Shown here piece by piece: positions 51,052-57,895 of a stretch of DNA of 57,895 bases. The notes under the pieces were generated by a model. That model saw only the letters and a list, made by a program, of their open reading frames with translations. It was not told the origin of the DNA and did not search any database. The DNA is from a virus. Location of the stretch: positions 1 through 57,895 of IMG/VR virus record IMGVR_UViG_3300020198_000018. One strand, given 5' to 3'. Position numbers and translations under genes: made by a program. How positions within the stretch are numbered: position 1 is the stretch's first letter; each line of letters opens with the position of its first letter.

Positions 51052-51834
51052 TTACATATATTTTGAAGATACGTCTTCAATTTCACCCCAAGTCCAGCCT
51101 TCAGTATCAAGCGCTAGTTCTCCATGATTGCCACCTTCAGTTACGTCGATTGCAGTTGGAGGAGTAATCATCCAATTCGGTACTTTTACAATTAGATCAT
51201 ATATTAGAACATCACATAATTCGCATACTTTTCTAAAAACTTCTTTTTCGGCTGCTCTAAATGATGATAATTCTTGTTGATATAACTCAAGATACTTTTG
51301 TCTATGCATCTTTATCTGGTTTATCATTACATCATCATTTAACCAATCTCCAAGATCTTCATCAGTTGCGTAGCGAATGAAATTTATAGTTCCATCAACG
51401 TTGACGGTTGTGCCATTTATGCTAAAAGTATGAGTAGTGTCATCATACTTTGGTTTAGTGCGTCTAAATAAAAATGTTGAGCCATCTTCAAAGGTGTGTG
51501 TTCTAAATACTAATGTTTTTCTAAGTGCATCCTTAGTTGGATCATTAACATCAACTTTTTCAGAGATCATGTCCATTAAAATAACATGATCATCATTCTG
51601 TTGATCTAACATTACATAATTAGTTTCATCTCCTTCGATTGACGGAATCTGCGGTAATTCGATAGTTCCATCTTCAGCCGCGATTGGATAATGAGCAACA
51701 GTAAATTTACCAGTGTCAGCATCAACCTTAATCAAAATCTTTTCAGGCCCAAGATATTGCGTTGTCACTTTAACTAATTTGCTATTTGCATCTAAATAAT
51801 TTACTCTTGTCTTATATGTAAAACTTCTAGCCAT
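51052..51834 (-). CDS. Unknown protein paired with a Cys-rich adhesin
   Basis: 260 residues. N-terminal beta domain (RSFTYKTRVNYLDANSKLVKV, GPEKILIKVDADTGKFTVAHY), a middle domain with TLVFRTHTFEDGSTFLFRR, and a long helix (MHRQKYLELYQQELSSFRAAEKEVFRKV has the character of a coiled coil) before KVPNWMITPP. GAGG 8-9 nt before ATG. It follows the adhesin gene by 20 bp. No known family; a fibre assembly or attachment function is inferred from place only. Confidence 0.6.
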   Translation of the reverse strand: MARSFTYKTRVNYLDANSKLVKVTTQYLGPEKILIKVDADTGKFTVAHYPIAAEDGTIELPQIPSIEGDETNYVMLDQQNDDHVILMDMISEKVDVNDPTKDALRKTLVFRTHTFEDGSTFLFRRTKPKYDDTTHTFSINGTTVNVDGTINFIRYATDEDLGDWLNDDVMINQIKMHRQKYLELYQQELSSFRAAEKEVFRKVCELCDVLIYDLIVKVPNWMITPPTAIDVTEGGNHGELALDTEGWTWGEIEDVSSKYM

Positions 51835-51854
51835 ATTGTTATCCTCTATTCTTA

Positions 51855-52898
51855 TTAATTATCGTAACTAACAATCACTAAACCAGCACCACCAACAGAT
51901 CCAAAGCAGCAATCGCCTTGGCAGCCACCACCACTTGATCCGCCACCTCCTGGAACTTGTCCCATACAACCATGCCAAGTCCAGGTTTGTGTACAAGAGT
52001 GATGTAACTGAGCGTTACCACCGGCATATGACCCTCCTCCGACCCCAATACCAAGGTAATTGTTTGATTGAATCCCGGCAGAACCCAAAGATCCTTTAGC
52101 ATAACCACATGAACCTCCGCGCGAAAAGCGTTCAGATAGGCAACACACCCACACTGTGTTTGTGTGAGTTCCACATTGACAACATTTAACAGAATCGCAC
52201 ACAAAATAGCAGTTTACATTATTATAAGAACCCGGCTGTGCCTGTGCTCCAGCTGCAGGTGGAGGTGGAGGTGCTTGACTTGCTACTATGGGTAGACATA
52301 CTAATGGATTTACCATATTGCCGCATGCATTTCCATTTGTAGAAATAGCTAAACCAGACATTCTGCATGCAATACCGCCTGTCGACGAAATCATAGCTGG
52401 TGTTCCTAATATGGCATATTCCATATTACAGTCACAAGGATAATGCCATACGTAATGACAACAGGTCCAGCCGGCTCTACCTCCCGAACTACTCATTGTC
52501 CAACCGTGATATACGTGTTCACACAATCTAGAAAATTGGCCTGGGTGGCCGTTCATACCATTATAATAACAGCACCAGCATGAGCAAGCACAAAAACCTA
52601 TACCTAAAGCCGTACCGGTTGATCTTCGTTGTCTTGCCGCGCCATACTCTCCACCGTCGCCACCATACGGTGAATAATAACAGCAACAGCCAGAGGCTCC
52701 GCCACCACCTTGGCCCCACATTTCATAAGTCCAGGTTTGTGACGTAGATGAAGCAGTTGGTATATGTATACAGCAACAAGCACAACAGCCGAAAGTGTAC
52801 ATCTGGCATGTCGTTCCATGCGTAGGCCTAGGAGTTGGAGTTGCTAAACTATGAGTTGTTGCAGTAGTTACTGCGAAAAAATCTGATATAGTAGACAT
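51855..52898 (-). CDS. Cysteine- and glycine-rich adhesin-like protein 3
   Basis: 347 residues with about 35 Cys, the highest of the three. YTFGCCACCCIHIP, SGCCCYYSPYGGDGGEYG and GIGFCACSCWCCYYNG are dense Cys runs. WTYEMWGQGGGGASG is the Gly-rich tip motif, and the end has GGGGSSGGGCQGDCCFGSVG followed by AGLVIVSYDN. A poly-Pro stretch (QAPPPPPAAGAQAQPG) separates two halves. It follows the long fibre gene by 13 bp, so it probably acts with it, as T4 gp38 acts with gp37 in some T-evens. Confidence 0.72.
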   Translation of the reverse strand: MSTISDFFAVTTATTHSLATPTPRPTHGTTCQMYTFGCCACCCIHIPTASSTSQTWTYEMWGQGGGGASGCCCYYSPYGGDGGEYGAARQRRSTGTALGIGFCACSCWCCYYNGMNGHPGQFSRLCEHVYHGWTMSSSGGRAGWTCCHYVWHYPCDCNMEYAILGTPAMISSTGGIACRMSGLAISTNGNACGNMVNPLVCLPIVASQAPPPPPAAGAQAQPGSYNNVNCYFVCDSVKCCQCGTHTNTVWVCCLSERFSRGGSCGYAKGSLGSAGIQSNNYLGIGVGGGSYAGGNAQLHHSCTQTWTWHGCMGQVPGGGGSSGGGCQGDCCFGSVGGAGLVIVSYDN

Positions 52899-52911
52899 GT
52901 TAACACATTCC

Positions 52912-55900
52912 TTAGTATAAGTTTGTTATGATCCAACCGCGAGTAGAATCAACGTAGTATAATTGCGCTCTGGCGCCAGTAACATCTATTGTCAAGTTTT
53001 GGGCTAATCCCATGATATTAGAACCATTTCTAGCGACAGTAACTGCTTTTCCTTCAGAGCCAAAGTCTTTAGAATAATCCGCAATGTTTACCGTATTACC
53101 AGCGCTAGGAGATGCCGGTAGCGTCACTGTCACGGCAGTAGCAGAAGTATCAATCATATAGCCATGTCCACTTTGCGCAGTAACTGTAGTAGTACTTGCC
53201 GAATTTACAAATGACCACACCATCGTGATTGAGTCACACACCATCGCGATTGAGTCAATCGCCCCTTGAACATTACTTGATGCTAATCCAGAAGTTTCAT
53301 TATTATAATATGTATCTGCGGCAACCGCTTGAACAGCAGCTGAAGTATTAGTACCAGATGAGATATTAACATACCTCAAATCAACATAATACGTGCCGTT
53401 ATCTAATGTTTGTACTACACCAGCGCTATTAACAATAACCGCACCAACCCATAAAAATTCTGTAATTGGCAATCCAGATGTTGATGTATCCCTTGGTTCA
53501 GTTTGTGCTGATTCGCGAGCATCAGCTAATGTGTCAAACACATATTGACCCATCATTCTAGTAAATGGATTGATACGACAGTTAGTTGCCATTATATACA
53601 TAACAGCATATTTACCAGACGGGATACCCGACAACGAATAAACCCCAGTACTAACCGTACTGTTATATTGGGCAACACTATTTACAATATGTGAAATTGT
53701 GTTGGATGAACTAGCCAATGACCATTTAGATGCATTTCTATACAGCATTGGGGCAGTTGTAGTACTTGGGATATTTATCTGAATGTCTTCATCCCAAATT
53801 GCACCAGATGCTAAACTCGTAAATGTTGTACCCCCAGCGGTTATACCAGCTGCGCCCAACCCGGATTTAAATCTAGTACCAGATGTGGTGTGTAAATACA
53901 AGTGTGTCGCACCATCCATGGTAATACCATGACGTTCGTCGCCGAATACTACAACTTCGTTTGTGACATCATTGATGTATACCAAAGCCGTGAATGCTTG
54001 CTTTTGTATATAATCACCTGACATCGATGTGTATGAAGTCAGTACTCCATTATTTATAAAATAGAACGTACTACCGGCCATTGAAGACAAGGTCAGTTGT
54101 TGTAACGTAACAAACGTATATGGCGTGCCAGATTGCCACACAACAAATGATATTTCCCCAGTCACTGGGTAAATCACAAATGTGTTTGCAGTTGCTGTAA
54201 TTTCGTGTGTCGTGCCGGTCGCAAATTTACCATCGGTTCTTGATGTATAATTAGAATTCTCATCAATTTTATGAATGGTCGTTCCATCCAATGAGAACTC
54301 CATAATACCCATGGTGAGCGGGTTTCCTCTATTAAACCCAGTAGGTTCAAATGTCGCTGCGTGTAAACTATCAACATATTGTTTTACAGCGTGTTGGGTG
54401 GGCACAGTAGTGTCACTTTCACCTAATCTATGTTCAGGTGAAAAATTATTAATAGCAACCCCGGTTGGTCCAGAAATTGTACCCACGATGACATCAGATG
54501 TCCATTCTGGCAATCCATTTACAACGTTTAATATTTGTGTATTTGTTCCAACTGGAAGTCTTGCATCCGACCCAGATGTGCCACGATAAGTTATATCACC
54601 AGCAGTTGTATTAAAACTATTTGCGCTACCTTGCGATAGTAAATTCCAATATGTCCCGGTAGCATCATTATCTGGTCTATTTGCGCTTGCAGATTCGTGT
54701 GCCAACTTACATATATACGAAGATGCCACATAAGTTATAATATCTCCAAGACGATAGTGTTGTGCGGTGTCCCACGTTCCACGACTGATAAATCCAGTAC
54801 TTAATAATTCCCATTTAGTAGGACTAGACGATGGATCTGAATTAGAATTGTCTTTTGTAGAAACATAAGTATATCCACCATACGTTACGACATTACCAAC
54901 TTTATAACTAGTTGAATTGTTCCATTCCCCTGTCATTTTAAAGCCAGTTGTTACGGGACCCCATTTCGTAGTCGAGGTTGATGGGGCATTGTTTAAATTG
55001 TTAGTGGTTAATGATGAATATGTGTATCCGCCATATGTAACAACCTCGCCTTTTACGTATGATACCGAGTCACTCCAATTGTTTTCAAATTCCAACCCTT
55101 GGACAAAAATAGTAAATGTGGTTTCGTCAAATATAGTTGATGAGGTATGAGCTGTTATACAAATCCATAGATTTGGTCCATATCTTACTACATCATTGAC
55201 TTTGTAAACATAACTTGCATCAGACCAGTCACCAATATAATTAAATCCTTTTACAAAGACTGACCATTTGCTTTGGTCTAATTCCAATGTTCCTTGACTC
55301 GTATGCCCAGATGTACATATATACGTTATACCGCCATATGTTACAATGTCATTTAATTTATAATAAGTCGATGTTTGCCATGTATCTTTCCATTCAGTAC
55401 CATCAACCATCAATGCCCATTTTGGTGTAGCTGCATTTAGATCTGTATAGAATCCACTATTAGCAGTTGAACTTGATGTATGTGGAGCAATACAAATATA
55501 TTCTTTTGCACCAAATTTAACAATATCACTTAATTTATAATAAGTTGATGTTTGCCAAGTATTTTTCCATTCAACACCATCCACTAATAATTGCCAGTGG
55601 TCTACTAGATCTGTATAGAATCCACTATTATCAGTTGAACTTGATGTATGTGGAGCAATACAAATATATTCTTTTGCACCAAATTTAACAATATCACTTA
55701 ATTTATAGTAAGTCGATATTTGCCATGTATTTTTCCATTCAACTCCATCAGTCATTAGCGACCATTTTGGGGTGGCTGCGTTTAAATCTGAATAAAAATC
55801 AGTATTAGCAGTATGTCCATTTAAACATACATATGATTTACCACCATTTCGTACAATGTCATCTTTAACATATAATGTGGTAGCAAGCCATGCGCCTTTC

Positions 55901-55938
55901 CACACAAACCTTAACCGCCCAAGTTTAAATTCAGCCAT
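52912..55938 (-). CDS. Long tail fibre with tandem carbohydrate-binding-like repeats
   Basis: 1008 residues. The first about 430 contain eight tandem units of 45-60 residues built on W....(S)TYYKL(S/N)DIVKFG..EYIC...HT (for example TWQTSTYYKLSDIVKFGAKE), similar to CBM5/12 chitin-binding repeats used in phage fibres. Then come YRGTSGSDARLPVGTNTQIL, a central domain with HAVKQYVDSLHAATFEPTG, and a C-terminal region with DTYYNNETSGLASSNVQGAI and a final VTLPASPSAGNTVNIADYS module. Host attachment is the likely function. AAAGG 12 nt before ATG; late box GATAAATA at 55973-55980. Confidence 0.85.
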   Translation of the reverse strand: MAEFKLGRLRFVWKGAWLATTLYVKDDIVRNGGKSYVCLNGHTANTDFYSDLNAATPKWSLMTDGVEWKNTWQISTYYKLSDIVKFGAKEYICIAPHTSSSTDNSGFYTDLVDHWQLLVDGVEWKNTWQTSTYYKLSDIVKFGAKEYICIAPHTSSSTANSGFYTDLNAATPKWALMVDGTEWKDTWQTSTYYKLNDIVTYGGITYICTSGHTSQGTLELDQSKWSVFVKGFNYIGDWSDASYVYKVNDVVRYGPNLWICITAHTSSTIFDETTFTIFVQGLEFENNWSDSVSYVKGEVVTYGGYTYSSLTTNNLNNAPSTSTTKWGPVTTGFKMTGEWNNSTSYKVGNVVTYGGYTYVSTKDNSNSDPSSSPTKWELLSTGFISRGTWDTAQHYRLGDIITYVASSYICKLAHESASANRPDNDATGTYWNLLSQGSANSFNTTAGDITYRGTSGSDARLPVGTNTQILNVVNGLPEWTSDVIVGTISGPTGVAINNFSPEHRLGESDTTVPTQHAVKQYVDSLHAATFEPTGFNRGNPLTMGIMEFSLDGTTIHKIDENSNYTSRTDGKFATGTTHEITATANTFVIYPVTGEISFVVWQSGTPYTFVTLQQLTLSSMAGSTFYFINNGVLTSYTSMSGDYIQKQAFTALVYINDVTNEVVVFGDERHGITMDGATHLYLHTTSGTRFKSGLGAAGITAGGTTFTSLASGAIWDEDIQINIPSTTTAPMLYRNASKWSLASSSNTISHIVNSVAQYNSTVSTGVYSLSGIPSGKYAVMYIMATNCRINPFTRMMGQYVFDTLADARESAQTEPRDTSTSGLPITEFLWVGAVIVNSAGVVQTLDNGTYYVDLRYVNISSGTNTSAAVQAVAADTYYNNETSGLASSNVQGAIDSIAMVCDSITMVWSFVNSASTTTVTAQSGHGYMIDTSATAVTVTLPASPSAGNTVNIADYSKDFGSEGKAVTVARNGSNIMGLAQNLTIDVTGARAQLYYVDSTRGWIITNLY
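55439..55758 (-). repeat. 168-bp near-identical direct repeat in the fibre gene
   Basis: GATCTGTATAGAATCCACTA occurs at 55440 and at 55608, and the next about 140 bp are almost identical. Each unit encodes 56 residues, one carbohydrate-binding-like repeat. Likely unequal recombination, allowing copy-number change. Confidence 0.88.
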
Positions 55939-55972
55939 ATTTATAATACCTTTAAAAAATTATTTGATAGTG

Positions 55973-55980
55973 TATTTATC
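55973..55980 (-). promoter_or_regulatory. Late-type box GATAAATA for the long fibre
   Basis: Minus-strand GATAAATA overlapping the stop of 55979..56341, 34 nt before ATG 55938. Confidence 0.5.
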
Positions 55981-56341
55981 AAATATTGTCTGGTGTGTCG
56001 TATTGATACGTTTGTCCGATTCTAACAACTAGTTCACCTTCCGAATTTACATAATAGAATAAATTTCTATTATCCCATTTCATTTGTTCATAATTTAAGT
56101 TCGGATGTACTAAATTATGAAATATATCCCGGCCTTCAAAAAAATCTTGACCTACGTCAAACCCAGTATAATCATCATTTACATCACCAGATGCATTAAT
56201 TTGTATCGTTTCATTTTTACTAAGTTGGTTCACGCGAGTGAAATATAAATCACCATCATCGGTTCTACGCAATGCATAAAAATAATTTGGACTGGTGTCA
56301 TTTACTTCTGGTTTTTCATTTCCTAAAAAATAATTGCTCAT
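55979..56341 (-). CDS. Small conserved virion protein
   Basis: 120 residues with many aromatic and acidic positions (SPNYFYALRRTDDGDLYFTRVN, DDYTGFDVGQDFFEGRDIFHN, QMKWDNRNLFYYVNSEGELVVRIG). Type familiar from marine T4-like fibre regions. No enzyme motif. AAGGAATTC leads to the ATG. Probably a fibre or baseplate attachment component. Confidence 0.6.
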   Translation of the reverse strand: MSNYFLGNEKPEVNDTSPNYFYALRRTDDGDLYFTRVNQLSKNETIQINASGDVNDDYTGFDVGQDFFEGRDIFHNLVHPNLNYEQMKWDNRNLFYYVNSEGELVVRIGQTYQYDTPDNI

Positions 56342-56351
56342 TATGAATTCC

Positions 56352-56681
56352 TTATACTATTTCAGCATAACTAATAACAGCATCAACCCCGTTTGCCGTA
56401 TCGCTAACAATGGTCATTTTACAAGAACCTGCTATGATTAATTTTTCACCATTGGTAATTATTTTAGCACTGTGATATGGTGATATTACTAGACCATTCA
56501 CAAATGTACCAACATTGTTTGATGCATCCGTAATAGTAATGGTAATATTAACATTATCATCAGTTGTATTTGCCAAACTACATCCAATTACAGTATAATT
56601 GCTGTTAATCCCAGGTGCTAATACATCAACAGGGGTAGTTCCTATATTATTTTTAACTGTTGTTCTTAAAAAAGTTGCCAT
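56352..56681 (-). CDS. Small beta-rich virion protein
   Basis: 109 residues (MATFLRTTVKNNIGTTPVDV, NITITITDASNNVGTFVNG, KLIIAGSCKMTIVSDTANG). Resembles 36882..37280 in form. It lies between two fibre genes with 4-10 bp gaps in one operon. Likely a structural decoration or connector. Confidence 0.6.
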   Translation of the reverse strand: MATFLRTTVKNNIGTTPVDVLAPGINSNYTVIGCSLANTTDDNVNITITITDASNNVGTFVNGLVISPYHSAKIITNGEKLIIAGSCKMTIVSDTANGVDAVISYAEIV

Positions 56682-56685
56682 TTTA

Positions 56686-57895
56686 TTATCCGAAAATTAA
56701 TGCTGAAGCAACACCAAGTTCTGTTGCTTGATTTGTGGTGATACCACCACTAGTACCGGCTGCACTTACCCACGTGATTCCATTAAAGATTTCCACTAGT
56801 TGGTCTGCTGTATTATATCTCATCATACCCATTTCTGGATTCGATGGTCTATCATTCAATGAATCACCATGTGGGATGACCACCCCATTTGTACCAGATA
56901 TTTTTACATACCCAGTACCAGTTTCAAAAAAATCGGTGATAGAATCCACAACGGTATTGGTAATTACATTATTATATATACTAAAATTACCAATATATAC
57001 CTTCCCAGTTCCAGTTGTGTTTATATTAATATTAGTGTTTTCAGTGTATGACCGTATTGTATTTCCGCTTACAGCTATATTAGCTGTTCTAATTTCTTGG
57101 GAAACTAATTTGGTTTCATCTATTGTTGCAGTTAAATTATTATTTGCATAAAAATATAATTTATTATCATTAGTACCTGGTGCTGATTCAGCCAGAATTC
57201 TAGTTCTACCATCTTCTGAAATAACCCCGCTTAATTGCAACCAATACCCGTTATTCCACCCTTCATAACGTGTAAGAGTGGTATTATAGCGTATCATACC
57301 GTTCGTTGGGACGGTTGGGCGTTGTAATGTTGTTCCTACTGGTATTTGTAAACTTTGATCACTATTTATTACTATCCCACCGGTACCCTGTGGAACTAGT
57401 ACTATATCCGTATTATTCGTTATGCTACGGATGCTGTTGTCTTGTACTTTGATACCTTCAATAACAACATTTCCTGTCCCAGTGGCTTGTAGTTCCAAGT
57501 CAGTACCAGTGACTGATGTCGTAATGCTGTTATTTGAAATAGTAATTTGCGGAAGTTGCAATTCCCCAGTAGTTGTAATATTACCAGTAACCGCAATATT
57601 ACCAGTCAACGTATAATTACCGGTTTGATTGGTCAGACCAACCTGTGTTATCATACCGGTTATATCAACTGATTTCAGATTTGTTGTACCAGTTGTAACC
57701 GTTAAATTGTTAACTACGGTTAAGTTTTGATCGATTTGAACATTATTGGTTGGGACGTAAATTCGTCCAGTTCCATTAGCACGTAATTCCAAATCATTAT
57801 TGGTAATAGTGGTGGTGATATAATTATCATCGATTAGTATATCACCAGTTGAAAATGAATTAGAGGTAATGGTGTTGCTAACTGACACTGCATTA
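56686..57895 (-). CDS. Tail-fibre-like protein, start beyond the window edge
   Basis: At least 402 codons, open to the window edge; the first possible in-window start is GTG 57888, but the frame continues upstream, so treat it as 5'-partial. Repeats of NSFSTGDILIDDNYITTTIT, ISNNSITTSVTGTDLELQATG and FSIYNNVITNTV (about 45 residues each, with GTG-bearing turns) form a beta-helix-like shaft. Two RPxxPxxGxxRYNT...EG(W)NG..W modules (RPTVPTNGMIRYNTTLTRYE, RPSNPEMGMMRYNTADQLVE) match that in 37566..39050. Phage fibre or baseplate spike. Confidence 0.75.
   Translation of the reverse strand, partial: NAVSVSNTITSNSFSTGDILIDDNYITTTITNNDLELRANGTGRIYVPTNNVQIDQNLTVVNNLTVTTGTTNLKSVDITGMITQVGLTNQTGNYTLTGNIAVTGNITTTGELQLPQITISNNSITTSVTGTDLELQATGTGNVVIEGIKVQDNSIRSITNNTDIVLVPQGTGGIVINSDQSLQIPVGTTLQRPTVPTNGMIRYNTTLTRYEGWNNGYWLQLSGVISEDGRTRILAESAPGTNDNKLYFYANNNLTATIDETKLVSQEIRTANIAVSGNTIRSYTENTNININTTGTGKVYIGNFSIYNNVITNTVVDSITDFFETGTGYVKISGTNGVVIPHGDSLNDRPSNPEMGMMRYNTADQLVEIFNGITWVSAAGTSGGITTNQATELGVASALIFG

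Noticed and set aside
39150-51834. Site-specific invertase explanation for the rearranged fibre region
   Set aside because: No serine or tyrosine recombinase gene and no long inverted repeats were found at the 40.5 and 51.0 kb breakpoints; the inversion may be a single past event.

Overview
The window is a block of a large, AT-rich, T4-type tailed phage genome (a contractile-tailed myovirus resembling marine cyanophages, pelagiphages and lake-metagenome phages). The hallmark genes are gp41 helicase, gp61 primase, UvsW, UvsX, gp32, both terminase subunits, a gp4-like head-completion nuclease, gp19 tube, gp18 sheath, gp1 dNMP kinase and the neck/tail-terminator proteins gp13-gp14-gp15, followed by a long tail-fibre region. 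Nothing identifies the host. I saw no rRNA, convincing tRNA, CRISPR array or insertion sequence by eye.

Layout. 1-16 kb, almost all on the minus strand: replication and recombination (gp41, gp61, a gp62-like protein, UvsW, a UvsY-like protein, UvsX, gp32), with small conserved phage genes and a miniature DNA polymerase III alpha-like protein among them. 15.6-27.5 kb: packaging and head/tail genes (large virion protein, TerL in four pieces, gp16, gp4, tail-tube-like protein). 27.5-36.8 kb: gp19, gp18, gp1, gp13 on minus, then gp14, gp15 and a Nudix hydrolase on plus, diverging from a 61-bp double late promoter. 36.9-57.9 kb: fibres and adhesins, with a plus-strand island (39.1-49.5 kb) of sugar/modification genes: two heptosyltransferase-like genes, carbamoyltransferases (one intact, one broken), an HldE/PfkB-like protein and a radical SAM enzyme, next to very cysteine- and glycine-rich adhesins.

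The outstanding system is an intein network. Six inteins sit in three essential ATPases. The terminase large subunit is encoded as four separate polypeptides joined by three different split inteins. UvsX is two polypeptides joined by one split intein with an N-part of only about 15 residues. UvsW is two polypeptides joined by a split intein and also carries a contiguous 133-residue mini-intein. Three of the breaks contain a free-standing Vsr/EDxHD-type homing endonuclease gene (the fractured-gene arrangement known from environmental phages). The inteins fall into two groups: those cutting P-loops have +1 Ser/Thr, a His-Asn end and Ala in the block-B Thr position; those elsewhere have +1 Cys, a non-His penultimate residue and Thr in block B. 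Two different split positions occur around the same helix-like segment.

Regulation. T4-late-like promoter boxes (consensus NNTAAATA on the sense strand) are common. In six genes the box lies only 4-5 nt before the start codon, which predicts leaderless late transcripts. gp32 has a separate consensus sigma-70-like promoter and a palindrome in its leader. Strong terminators follow gp19 and gp32, precede TerL, and separate the convergent fibre genes.

The fibre region has been rearranged. One carbamoyltransferase gene is broken at its metal-binding HHxxHAA motif: the 5' part is at 40.2-40.5 kb on plus and the matching 3' part at 49.6-51.0 kb on minus, as an approximately 10.5-kb inversion would produce. 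A headless fibre-tip fragment at 46.5 kb shares its junction sequence, in inverted orientation, with the 1008-residue fibre at 53 kb.
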